Assembly (NCBI GenBank): GCA_035578005.1
Contig: DATJYK010000131.1
Span: 1-64,000, forward strand
Reading direction: 5' to 3'
DNA: 64,000 nucleotides
Source of the DNA: Gp13-AA77 sp035578005
Lineage (GTDB): Bacteria; Acidobacteriota; Terriglobia; UBA7540
The number at the start of each line of letters is the position of its first letter. Within the stretch, counting starts at the first letter, position 1. Shown piece by piece: positions 8,548-16,002 of the stretch. The notes beneath the pieces are model-generated. The model did no database searches and was not told the origin of the DNA. It was given only the letters and a program-made list of their open reading frames with translations. The translations under genes and the position numbers were made by a program.

Positions 8548-8740
8548 GCATTTCCCACGAGGATTCGGAAAGGGCGGGACTTTAGTCCCGCCGTTACAAC
8601 GTCCGTCGGATATTTGCCTCCTTCCGATCTCGGCACAGCTTGCATTCCCAAGCTGTGCCGAGATCGGAAGACAAAAGAGCGCATTGGCGCGATCGGCGGG
8701 GCTGAAGCCCCGCCCTTTCCGAATCCTCGTAAGAAGTGCG
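8548..8740. repeat. Long palindromic element, family A, with a nested hairpin
   Basis: Outer arms at 8548-8593 and 8696-8740 share the sequences GAGGATTCGGAAAGGGCGGG and GGGGCTGAAGCCCCGCC with the element at 5271-5400. About 100 bases lie between the arms, and these contain an unrelated perfect hairpin (8621-8670). Confidence 0.75.
8621..8670. repeat. Perfect 22-bp inverted repeat with a 6-base loop
   Basis: The arm at 8621-8642 (core GATCTCGGCACAGCTTG) is complemented without a mismatch at 8649-8670. The loop is CATTCC. It is nested in the larger family A palindrome. There is no T-run, so a terminator role is not supported. Confidence 0.8.
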
Positions 8741-8825
8741 GGCCAGACTCCGTAAAAGCCGCGCGTGAGGCGTTCACGCAGCCGCGCCGACTCCGTGGGC
8801 CCTGCGGACTTGGGAGCCCGCAAAC

Positions 8826-8850
8826 AGCGGGCGGGACGCCCGCGCTCCCA
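8826..8850. repeat. REP element, family B, copy 2
   Basis: GCGGGCGGGACGCCCGCGCT plus CCCA, the same unit as at 9293 and 13829. It directly abuts the transposase remnant on its right. Confidence 0.75.
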
Positions 8851-8875
8851 GCCTCAACGCCTCCGTCTAGCGCTT

Positions 8876-9014
8876 GAAAAGCGCCAATCTTCTTTACTCG
8901 CGCACAGGCCGGCTTCAACGGATTCATCTCGATGTATTCTACCGCTGCCCAGTAGTGTTCCTGATTCCGAATGTACCGGTCAAAGTACTCTTCCTGCCAG
9001 AACGGGTCCCGGGG
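8876..9014 (-). pseudogene. Remnant of a REP-associated tyrosine transposase (RAYT)
   Basis: About 45 codons read DPFWQEEYFDRY, IRNQEHYWAAVEYIEMNPLK and a few more residues. This matches the C-terminal part of RAYT/IS200-like transposases (YFDRYIR...AVEYIE.NPLKAGL). The catalytic HUH and Tyr regions are absent, because upstream sequence is replaced by the palindrome at 9053-9168. The fragment is flanked by family B REP copies, the substrate type of these enzymes. Confidence 0.7.
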
Positions 9015-9052
9015 GCTTAGTGTCCTGTCCCACGCAATTGTTGACAATACAA

Positions 9053-9168
9053 CCCCCTCACCCCCGGCCCCTCTCCCCCAAGGGGGCGAGGGGAGTTCGT
9101 TTGATGCCCTGAGTCCCAAAGCGTACTCCCTTCGCCCCCTTGGGGGAGAGGGGCCGGGGGTGAGGGGG
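9053..9168. repeat. Large palindromic element, family C (copy 1)
   Basis: Arms of about 42 bases (starting CCCCCTCACCCCCGGCCCCT) at 9053-9094 and 9126-9168 enclose about 30 bases. Outside the arms are TTGACAA (9041) and TTGTCAA (9168), extending the dyad. The same arms recur at 52895-52936 and 53126-53167 inside a protein-coding frame. Confidence 0.8.
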
Positions 9169-9292
9169 TTGTCAAGGATTAGACGGGACACCAGGATACT
9201 GCAAGTTCCCCGTATTGCCATCGAAAGGTGGAAGTTGGGCGATGATAGACCCGAGAGGCACGAACACCGGAACAACCGGTGGAATCCGCAAA

Positions 9293-9319
9293 CTGCGGGC
9301 GGGACGCCCGCGCTCCCAG
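9293..9319. repeat. REP element, family B, copy 3
   Basis: CTGCGGGCGGGACGCCCGCG followed by CTCCCAG, identical in its core to the copies at 8826 and 13829. Confidence 0.75.
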
Positions 9320-9437
9320 GAAAGGGCGCTTGGCCACGGTCGATGTGCGGTAGATGTAAGGGGGTGGCAGATGTGCGAAGGGTAGGAAGTAGGGGCGGCT
9401 ACTCAGCCGCCCCTATGTGTGAGCCATGTGTATGAGG

Positions 9438-12400
9438 TTAGAAGAAAAGCCGCAGGCCGAGCTCGATGGTCCGTGGGCTGTTGTATTGCCCGGTCAGGGT
9501 TCCGAAGTTGCCGGGGTCCTGCAGGTTCATCCCCGGGTCGCCATACATCATGTGGTTAAATGCGTTCAGGAACTGAGCGTACATTGTGGCCCCAACGCGT
9601 TCGGTGAACTGTGTTTGTTTGGCAAGCGTAAAGTCCAGGTTCCAGCGTTGCTGGCCGTAGTAGTTCCCGTAATCGTAAGCCCTGGTATCAAGGCCAAGCA
9701 GTGCCGGCCGGTAGCTGTTGTAAACGGCTGTAGGATTGGCAAACAGATTGCCTCCTGAGCCGCTGCCGCAAGCCGGGTCATTGTTGGCGCCGATGTTGCA
9801 ATCGGTCGGGACGGCGAGGTGAGCGGAGTGGCCGAAGGTGCCAGTATTGACCAGCGGCACCGCACCCGAGCACCACGGGATATACCCGGCGCCAAACTCC
9901 TGGCAAGACCCGGTGTAAGTTTCTATGGGAGCGCCGGAGGCCAAGGTGAAGATCGGCGCAAAGCTCCAGCCGCCGATGACCTTGTCCAGAACTCCGTTGT
10001 TGGTCGCGAAACGCTGGCCCTTGCCGAACGGGAGCTGATAGTCAGCCAACATGTTGAACACCCAGCGGCGATCCCAAGGAGACGGTCCGTAGTCGTAGCG
10101 GAGGTCGTAGATATTATTGGGGCTGGCCTCCACGTATTCCTGGTTGATGCCGACGGTGTTGAGGCTGTGCGACCACGTGAGGTTGCTGCTCAGAGTGAGA
10201 CCGTGGCCGGCGCGCTTCTGCACAGTCACGAAACCGGCCTGGTAGTTGGCGTAGCCATTGGTCGTGCTCATGTCAAGGGCCGCAAACTGGGCGTCTGACT
10301 GCAAGATCAGGCACCCCTGGCAGTTCCCGAAGTTCCAGTTGCCGTCCACGTCCGCAAACATGGCGTAGGGGTTTTCGAAGGTGATGTTTCCGGTGCCCCC
10401 GGAGCCCTCATTGGCCTGCACCGCGGCAGTGCAACTCGAAAAGCCTTTACAGTAGTTGCTACCTGAGAGTGCGGTCTCAAACCAGGGCTGTACGGCGGCG
10501 GCATGGCCGGCATGATCAGCCTGCCAAAGGGCCTGGTAAGCCTGGGCGAAAGTTTGCCCGCCGAGCTTGAGCATGTAAGGCAGGCCATCGGTATTCATGC
10601 CTGAGTAGATGTGCTTGGACCACTTGCCCACGTAGCCGGTTTCCAGCAGGAACTGGCCGGGCAGCTCACGCTGAATGCTGAAGTCTATCGTGTCATTTGA
10701 GCCCGGCCTCCAGTTACTGTCGAGACCGAACACCACGCTCGCACTGGGGGCGTTTATGCCGGGCATGGCCGGGAGTGGCAGGGTCTGACTGACCTCCGGG
10801 AAGGGAGCGGTATTGCCGTCTACACCGATGCGAAATCCGTTCGTAGGATTAGTCCCGGAAGTTCCGTAGCAGCCGGCAGCGCCTCCAATGATGCCTGCGC
10901 CGTTGCAGCGAATCGGCTGGCCGAAACCGTAGCCAAGCAACGGAGTCAGCACCATGTTTACGGCGTTCGTGCGGTCGTAAATGCGGGCATAACCACCGCG
11001 AATCACGGTCTTCCGGTCGCCAAAAAGCTTACCCAGGAATCCCGAGTCAAAGGAGGGGCTCCACGCAATAGACAGGCGCGGAGCAAAGCCGCCGTACCAG
11101 GGTGAGAACGGGTATTTCGGGTTGCCGCCGACTCCGCGTATGGGTTCAAAACCAAGGTTTGGGTTGTAAACCAAGCCGTTGTTGGCGTTGCGTACGACAT
11201 TGTCAATGAAAGCGTTGTACGAGATGCGACCGCCGCTCGCGTCGGTCAGGATGTCCTGCACTCCGTTCAACTCGTAGGGCGGCATCTGCACGCCCCAGTT
11301 CAAGCCCAGGTTGAGAGTGAGATTTGGCTTCACCTTGTAAGAATCGTTTACGTATAGACTGTAAGCGTTTGTGATGGAATGATCTTCGAGGTACGGGGCC
11401 CCGGTCAGGCTGAAGTCACTTCCGCCGCGAGCAAAGAGTTGCGAGGCCGTGCCAACAAAGCCCAGTGTTTCGGTGTACAGGCTATCCCATCCGCCGGTGC
11501 TTGTGATGCAACCCGTGGTCAGCGTGTCGTTGCAAACTGGCGGCCGGTAGGTAGAATTCATCAGTAACCCCGACCCTTTGTTGATCTGGTACACCAACTG
11601 ACTCAGCGAACCAGTGACGTTGTCGTTACGCACGTGGTTGTCCCACCAGTGCCGATACTCGCCACCGAACTGGAAGAAATGGTTGCCCTTCAACCAGCTC
11701 ACGGTGTCCGTGTAGGCCCAATCATGGCCGTTCCAGGTACGGAAGCGGGCGTCCTGAGTGTCAAAATTCATGGGCGCGAGCGGATTACTAGTTTCGCCCC
11801 CCACCTCGAGTCCGCCCGGAATGCCCAATTGGCCGTTGGGAACTCCAGCTCGGATCCAATTCCAATCGTTGCGCAGATAGCTCACGTGGAAGTCGTTGGT
11901 AACCGTTGGAGTGACGGTGGTGGTCAAGCCTACCACCACGTAACGGGGCTGGCCGGGGTTTGAGGATTGGGAAGCCGGAACGCCCAGCTTGTCGCCGGGC
12001 AGCAGACCGCCGATATCCACTTGGTTCGTACTCGGCTGATCCAGTCTGAAGAACCGGTAGCTTGCCATTAAATGCCACTTATCACCGAAATCATGGTCGA
12101 GGCGAACAACGAAAAAGTCGTCGCGAATGGGGAGCTTCAGGGGGGCAAAGTAGCCGCAGGTATTGAGGTGGTCGCCGTAATTGCCACAGTCGTTCGGCTG
12201 CGGCATGTATTGGTTCCAAAGCTGAGAAATTGTTGGATTCAGGCCGATTCCGCGCGGGTCGCATTTTATTCCGCCCGCCGCGCCACACTGGGTGGAGTTG
12301 GCCAGGTTGTACATGTTCACGTTACCGGCTGAGTCGCGGAACTGCACGATACCTTGGCGCAGGAGATCGCTCGGCACCAGGCGTTCGTAGCGGCCGTTGG

Positions 12401-13391
12401 CGTAGGGATAGCGGCGGCCCTCGTAGTTGCCGTAAATGTAAGTTCGCCCTCCGAGGAAATTCTTGGAAGTAACGGGCCCGCCGACGGCGCCACCGAAGCG
12501 GTTCTGGTGCTGCTTTACTTTGGTGCCGTTCACAACGTTCAGGTTCCACCCAGCCGAATCCAGCCAGTCGGCCTGGAAGTAATCATAGCCGGAGCCGTGC
12601 CACTGATTCGTACCACGCTTGGTTACAAGCATCACCTGACCGCCTGCTGACTGAGCGAAGTCCGCGGTCTGGTTGTTGGTGGCAACCTTGAATTCCTCGA
12701 TGCTTTCCACAGGCGTGGGAATGGCAGCTTGCGGGCCTGCATAGCCGCGGTTGCCGGCCACATAGTTGTTGTCGCCCGCCAAGTCGTCGGTAGCTTGGCC
12801 TCCGTCAAGTGCAAAGGAGTTCTGGTCAGACATGGAGCCGGCCACTTGCCCGCCCGTGGTGTTACCTTCGGTGCCGCTGAAGGTAGGTGCGGTTGTGGGC
12901 TGAAAAACCAGCAGCGTGGTAGCGTCGCGGTTCTGGTTGGGCAAGGTAAGGATGGTGCTTCCGCCTAGCGTCGTTCCCATGGTGGAGTTCAGCGTCTGCA
13001 GGTCCGCGCCGGGCGTGGCGGTTACTTCCACGGTTTGCGTGGCAGCGCCGACTTCCAGACTGACATTCACGGTGAGTGCCTGGCCGACGATCAATTCCTG
13101 CCCGGCCACGGAAGCCTCCTTGAATCCCTGCTTGTCAACCGTCACGTCGTAGGTGGCAGGCGGCATATTGACGAAAACGAAGAGCCCTTCCTTGTTCGTG
13201 GCCGCCGTCTTCGCAGACTTGGTAGACGAATCCGTAACGGTGACGGTAGCGTTTGGAACCACGCCGCCGGTGGCGTCCGTAATCCGGCCCGTGATGGTTC
13301 CGCCAGCCGCGGCACCCTGGCCCCAAAGCAACGCCGGCGCCAGCGCCAAGGCCATCAACATCGTCAAAGCAAACCTGGAAACTGTACGCAT
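9438..13391 (-). CDS. Oar-like TonB-dependent receptor with carboxypeptidase-regulatory domain
   Basis: A 1317-residue outer-membrane protein. A signal peptide (ALTMLMALALAPALLWGQ) is followed by a carboxypeptidase-regulatory-like domain (residues about 30-120, GTITGRITDATGGVVPNATV), a plug region (about 130-260, QNSFALDGGQATDD) and a long beta-barrel of aromatic-rich strands that ends in the terminal Phe-Phe typical of Omp85-inserted barrels (IELGLRLFF). Such Oar-type receptors are numerous in Acidobacteriota and probably import oligosaccharides, peptides or metal complexes. The substrate is unknown. GGAGGAG lies three bases before the ATG. No ExbB, ExbD or TonB gene is adjacent. Confidence 0.93.
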   Translation of the reverse strand: MRTVSRFALTMLMALALAPALLWGQGAAAGGTITGRITDATGGVVPNATVTVTDSSTKSAKTAATNKEGLFVFVNMPPATYDVTVDKQGFKEASVAGQELIVGQALTVNVSLEVGAATQTVEVTATPGADLQTLNSTMGTTLGGSTILTLPNQNRDATTLLVFQPTTAPTFSGTEGNTTGGQVAGSMSDQNSFALDGGQATDDLAGDNNYVAGNRGYAGPQAAIPTPVESIEEFKVATNNQTADFAQSAGGQVMLVTKRGTNQWHGSGYDYFQADWLDSAGWNLNVVNGTKVKQHQNRFGGAVGGPVTSKNFLGGRTYIYGNYEGRRYPYANGRYERLVPSDLLRQGIVQFRDSAGNVNMYNLANSTQCGAAGGIKCDPRGIGLNPTISQLWNQYMPQPNDCGNYGDHLNTCGYFAPLKLPIRDDFFVVRLDHDFGDKWHLMASYRFFRLDQPSTNQVDIGGLLPGDKLGVPASQSSNPGQPRYVVVGLTTTVTPTVTNDFHVSYLRNDWNWIRAGVPNGQLGIPGGLEVGGETSNPLAPMNFDTQDARFRTWNGHDWAYTDTVSWLKGNHFFQFGGEYRHWWDNHVRNDNVTGSLSQLVYQINKGSGLLMNSTYRPPVCNDTLTTGCITSTGGWDSLYTETLGFVGTASQLFARGGSDFSLTGAPYLEDHSITNAYSLYVNDSYKVKPNLTLNLGLNWGVQMPPYELNGVQDILTDASGGRISYNAFIDNVVRNANNGLVYNPNLGFEPIRGVGGNPKYPFSPWYGGFAPRLSIAWSPSFDSGFLGKLFGDRKTVIRGGYARIYDRTNAVNMVLTPLLGYGFGQPIRCNGAGIIGGAAGCYGTSGTNPTNGFRIGVDGNTAPFPEVSQTLPLPAMPGINAPSASVVFGLDSNWRPGSNDTIDFSIQRELPGQFLLETGYVGKWSKHIYSGMNTDGLPYMLKLGGQTFAQAYQALWQADHAGHAAAVQPWFETALSGSNYCKGFSSCTAAVQANEGSGGTGNITFENPYAMFADVDGNWNFGNCQGCLILQSDAQFAALDMSTTNGYANYQAGFVTVQKRAGHGLTLSSNLTWSHSLNTVGINQEYVEASPNNIYDLRYDYGPSPWDRRWVFNMLADYQLPFGKGQRFATNNGVLDKVIGGWSFAPIFTLASGAPIETYTGSCQEFGAGYIPWCSGAVPLVNTGTFGHSAHLAVPTDCNIGANNDPACGSGSGGNLFANPTAVYNSYRPALLGLDTRAYDYGNYYGQQRWNLDFTLAKQTQFTERVGATMYAQFLNAFNHMMYGDPGMNLQDPGNFGTLTGQYNSPRTIELGLRLFF

Positions 13392-13788
13392 ACACTCCTC
13401 CGTTCAGTCAAAGTGACCCCCCAACCCACTGACCAGACGACAGACGCAAGTGAAGACAAGTCCGGAGGAGAGCGCGCCGAGTGGCGCGGTGTGCAGGCAG
13501 GCGGCGAAGGCGCGCCTGGAACTACATGCAGGATCGGAAGCCTTCAAACTGGTCACCCTCCGGTGCGGCCAGATGATGCTGTCTCGGACTCTGGTGAAAC
13601 CGTGATGTAACGCGAGTATCAAATCACCAAGGCGAAACGGTGTCAAGCAAAAAAAATTGGCCCAAGAAATAAATTTTTTCCATCGTGGCGATCTCGTAAG
13701 CTATTCGGTATTACACAGTTAGGGCAATATAGCACCGGGATATTATGGGTTCGTACCTCCAGGCTTGACGTAGGGGCGGCGCTGGGAG
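13392..13788. other. Upstream region of the TonB receptor gene
   Basis: About 400 bases without a supported gene. On the minus strand a TTGACA (13641-13646 complement) precedes a GATACT by 20 bases, too long for a confident promoter. An AT-rich patch lies at 13649-13682. Confidence 0.4.
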
Positions 13789-13872
13789 CGCGGGCGTCTC
13801 GCCCGCCGTTTTGTCCCCCCTCTGAAGCTGCGGGCGGGACGCCCGCGCTCCCAGCGCCGCCCCTACGTCAAA
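13789..13872. repeat. Inverted pair of family B REPs flanked by GACGTAGGGGCGG ends
   Basis: Two REP copies face each other (13789-13813 and 13829-13858). They are enclosed by GACGTAGGGGCGGCGC (13769) and GCGCCGCCCCTACGTC (about 13853), so the whole block 13769-13868 is one nested palindrome. The outer ends are the same as those of the family D palindromes at 15822, 26754 and 60822. Confidence 0.75.
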
Positions 13873-13901
13873 CTGGCATTACCACCGGCGAAGTACGGTG
13901 T

Positions 13902-13929
13902 TGACAACAGGTTAGTCAATGATATAGTG
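13902..13929 (+). promoter_or_regulatory. Near-consensus sigma-70-type promoter without a known gene
   Basis: TTGACA (13902-13907), a 16-base spacer and TATAGT (13924-13929). The predicted start is near 13936. It reads into a structured leader and not into any recognisable gene; the nearest known gene (thymidine phosphorylase) starts 580 bases further on. Confidence 0.7.
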
Positions 13930-13935
13930 GGGTTT

Positions 13936-14013
13936 CTGAGACTGAGCGCCTTCGCACCGCCCCCAAGAGGAGGCAGGGTGGTGCCTAAGAGCGAGGCGCC
14001 GGAGGATTCTCAT
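13936..14013 (+). ncRNA. Candidate structured leader RNA (orphan riboswitch-like)
   Basis: Directly after the promoter three nested helices can form. P1 is TGAGA (13938-13942) with TCTCA (14009-14013). P2 is GCGCCT (13947-13952) with AGGCGC (13995-14000). P3 is GCACCGCCC (13955-13963) with GGGTGGTGC (13977-13985), closed by a 13-base purine-rich loop. A GGAGG (14002-14006) and an ATG (14012) lie in and at the edge of P1, so closing P1 would mask the start site. I recognise no known riboswitch class. The fold is a paper prediction only. Confidence 0.4.
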
Positions 14014-14266
14014 GCCTCTCGTCAACAGCCCCACGCTGACTTCCCGGAAACTCCCAGCCAATCGAGCCAGGGCCCAACTCTCGCGCGGACTGACAACCCG
14101 CGAGGGACCTATCGGAATGCGCGGCGCTAACATTAGCCCTGCATTTCTCGCGAGCCTCGAAGAGGGCGGGGCCCAAGCGCAGGACATGGGGGCCAGTCGC
14201 TTTTGCTGCCCGACGCGGCCCTCGCAACCGGGGCCGGTGGACCGTCCCACGCAAAAAAAATTTTAA
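14012..14266 (+). CDS. Possible small open reading frame, 84 codons
   Basis: The frame starts at an ATG six bases after GGAGG and lies behind a good promoter and a structured leader, which is the only reason to list it. The product (MPLVNSPTLTSRKLPANRA...) matches no family known to me, has no signal peptide or membrane segment, and its second half overlaps a degenerate family A repeat (GCATTTCTCGCGAGCCTCGA near 14133). It may be the decayed remnant of the gene the leader once controlled, or non-coding. Confidence 0.2.
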   Translation: MPLVNSPTLTSRKLPANRARAQLSRGLTTREGPIGMRGANISPAFLASLEEGGAQAQDMGASRFCCPTRPSQPGPVDRPTQKKF

Positions 14267-14281
14267 ATTTTTTTTCGGCTA

Positions 14282-14400
14282 TCCTGGAATGTTATTGATA
14301 ATAAAGGACCGAAAATGAGAAAAATGGGACAAATGAGAATACCCTGGAATGTCTATGAAAACAAGCCACTTAGCCTAGGCTATCCTGGAATGTTTATGAT
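14282..14400. repeat. Three direct repeats of CCTGGAATGTYTATGA
   Basis: Copies start at about 14284, 14343 and 14384 in an AT-rich stretch. The third ends in TATGAT, which resembles a -10 hexamer, and lies 120 bases before the thymidine phosphorylase ATG. They may be operator or activator sites for the nucleoside phosphorylase genes (inference). Confidence 0.55.
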
Positions 14401-14435
14401 TTTAAATCAGTTAGGTCGTTTTGGAGGCCTCGTCC

Positions 14436-14480
14436 CAGCTTCTGCCTTCTGCCCTCTGCCTCCTGGCTCCTCACTGCCGC
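14436..14480. repeat. Short heptanucleotide tract (CTTCTGC-like)
   Basis: CTTCTGC, CTTCTGC, CCTCTGC, CTCCTGG and CTCCTCA follow each other with period 7 just before the thymidine phosphorylase start. Confidence 0.6.
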
Positions 14481-14519
14481 CTTGGAGATTCTGAGGCCGT
14501 TGGTATACCCTCATGCCCT

Positions 14520-15824
14520 ATGGAAGCCGCCCGGACGATTCGCCGAAAGCGCGACGGACACCGCCTTGAGCGCGACGAGATCCTGGGTTTCGTCTCTGAC
14601 TACACACGCGGCGAGATACCCGATTATCAGGCCTCGGCGTTGCTGATGGCCGTCTACTTCCGAGGCCTCGACGCGCGGGAAACCGCTGATCTTACCGACG
14701 CTATCCTGCACTCGGGCCAAACCGTGGACCTCTCCGATTTTCCCGAGCCCAAGGTGGATAAGCACTCGACCGGCGGCGTCGGCGACAAGGCCTCGCTCAT
14801 CATCGCTCCTGCGGCAGCGGCCGCGGGCCTGTTGGTACCGATGATCTCGGGCCGCGGGCTGGGCCACACGGGAGGAACCCTCGATAAGTTGGAGTCCATC
14901 CCGGGGTTTCGTACTCGCCTCACCATCAGCGAATTCCGCCAGGCTCTGGGCCGCACCGGCGCGGCTCTCATCGGCCAGACTGACGAACTCGCCCCAGCAG
15001 ACCGCAAGCTCTACGCCCTGCGCGACGTGACCGGTACAGTGGAATCCATTCCGCTGATCAGCGCCTCGATTATGGGCAAGAAACTCGCTGAGGGAATTGA
15101 CGCGCTGGTGCTTGACGTCAAGGCCGGCAGCGGCGCCTTTATGAAGAAGCTCGATGCCGCGCGCGAGCTTGCCCGCTCGATGGTGGCGATCGGCACCGCC
15201 TTCGGCCGGCGTGTGAACGCCCTCCTGACGGATATGAACCAACCCTTGGGCTGCGCCGTCGGCAATTCGCTGGAAGTGATCGAGGTGCTTGAGACGCTGA
15301 AGGGCCGGGGACCTCGCAGCCTCATCGAGGTATCGAGGGAGCTCACCGCGCTGATGTTTCTGCTCGGCGGGCTGGAAGCTAATCTGGAGGATGCGCGCGT
15401 CCGATTTGATCAAGTGCTGTCGAGCGGCGCCGCGCTCGGCAAATTCGCCGAGATCGTGGCGGAGCAGGGCGGAGATCCTGCTGTGGTGGGGGACTACGCG
15501 CGGCTGCCGCAGGCGCATTATCAGGATTCGGTGGTCGCGTGGCATGAAGGCTACATATCGAGGCTCGATGCGGAAGCCCTCGGTTACGCCTCCATGCGCC
15601 TGGGTGCGGGCCGGGAACGGTTGGACTCGATCATCGATCCCGCCGCCGGCCTGGTGTTTGAGAAGAGCATCGGCGATCCCGTGCAGGCTGGGGAGCGTGT
15701 CTGTGTTCTTTATGCCAATGACCGCTCACGTTTGCCTGAAGTTCATGCGGCGGTGCGGGCAGCGATTGGAATTTCGCCTGAGCCGGTTCAGCCGCCGCGC
15801 CTCATTCTGGAGCTCATTACCTGA
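14520..15824 (+). CDS. deoA: Thymidine/pyrimidine-nucleoside phosphorylase
   Basis: A 434-residue cytosolic enzyme that splits thymidine (or uridine) with phosphate to the base and (deoxy)ribose 1-phosphate. The family signature is present (GRGLGHTGGTLDKLESIPG), as are the phosphate- and substrate-binding elements KHSTGGVGDK and KLYALRDVTGTVES. The frame is open to a TTG at 14421, but that extension encodes a heptanucleotide repeat tract. The ATG at 14520 gives the normal family N-terminus (TIRRKRDGHRLERDEI). The stop codon TGA is also the first three bases of a family D palindrome. A purine nucleoside phosphorylase follows, so the two probably work together in nucleoside salvage. Confidence 0.93.
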   Translation: MEAARTIRRKRDGHRLERDEILGFVSDYTRGEIPDYQASALLMAVYFRGLDARETADLTDAILHSGQTVDLSDFPEPKVDKHSTGGVGDKASLIIAPAAAAAGLLVPMISGRGLGHTGGTLDKLESIPGFRTRLTISEFRQALGRTGAALIGQTDELAPADRKLYALRDVTGTVESIPLISASIMGKKLAEGIDALVLDVKAGSGAFMKKLDAARELARSMVAIGTAFGRRVNALLTDMNQPLGCAVGNSLEVIEVLETLKGRGPRSLIEVSRELTALMFLLGGLEANLEDARVRFDQVLSSGAALGKFAEIVAEQGGDPAVVGDYARLPQAHYQDSVVAWHEGYISRLDAEALGYASMRLGAGRERLDSIIDPAAGLVFEKSIGDPVQAGERVCVLYANDRSRLPEVHAAVRAAIGISPEPVQPPRLILELIT

Positions 15825-15893
15825 CGTAGGGGCGACCCCTGTGGTCGCCCTTGGGCGGGCACAAGGCCGGGCACAAGGCCCGCCCTTACGTCG
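15822..15893. repeat. Family D palindrome overlapping the deoA stop codon
   Basis: TGACGTAGGGGCGACCCCTG at 15822 and GGCCCGCCCTTACGTCG ending near 15893 form the arms. The first TGA is the deoA stop, so the element defines the C-terminus of the protein. A small duplication (GGGCACAAGGCC, twice) lies inside. Confidence 0.7.
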
Positions 15894-15937
15894 CCTATTG
15901 GGTTTCGGCCGGATAGAGGGCATGGCGTCTATAGTCG

Positions 15938-16002
15938 AAGGTCAAAGTTAAAGGTCAGAGTTGATGCCGCAATCGAAAATCGCCAATCGAAAATCGAAAA
16001 TG
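15938..16002. repeat. Heptanucleotide tracts (GTCAAAG-like, then AATCGAA-like)
   Basis: GTCGAAG and GTCAAAG are followed by the out-of-step TTAAAG and then GTCAGAG. After that AATCGAA, AATCGCC, AATCGAA, AATCGAA and AATGGGT run with period 7 directly into the purine nucleoside phosphorylase start. Confidence 0.65.

Larger units (their letters stand above)
8476..9437. other. Repeat-rich intergenic region with transposase remnant
   Basis: About 960 bases without an intact gene. It holds three copies of a short REP, two large palindromes, a perfect 22-bp hairpin and a fragment of a REP-associated transposase, each listed separately. The segment 9176-9290 shows nothing clear. Confidence 0.65.

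Noticed and set aside
8621..8670. Sequencing-adapter contamination (AGATCGGAAG in both arms)
   Set aside because: Only 10 bases match, the sequence is continuous with genomic repeats, and the same 10-mer occurs again at 60809. Chance is more likely, though read coverage would settle it.
14282..14400. Sigma-54 promoters in the CCTGGAATGT repeats
   Set aside because: The GG is not followed by GC at the required 10-base distance in any copy.
14511..15545. 344-codon open frame opposite deoA
   Set aside because: Antisense shadow of a clearly identified enzyme gene.
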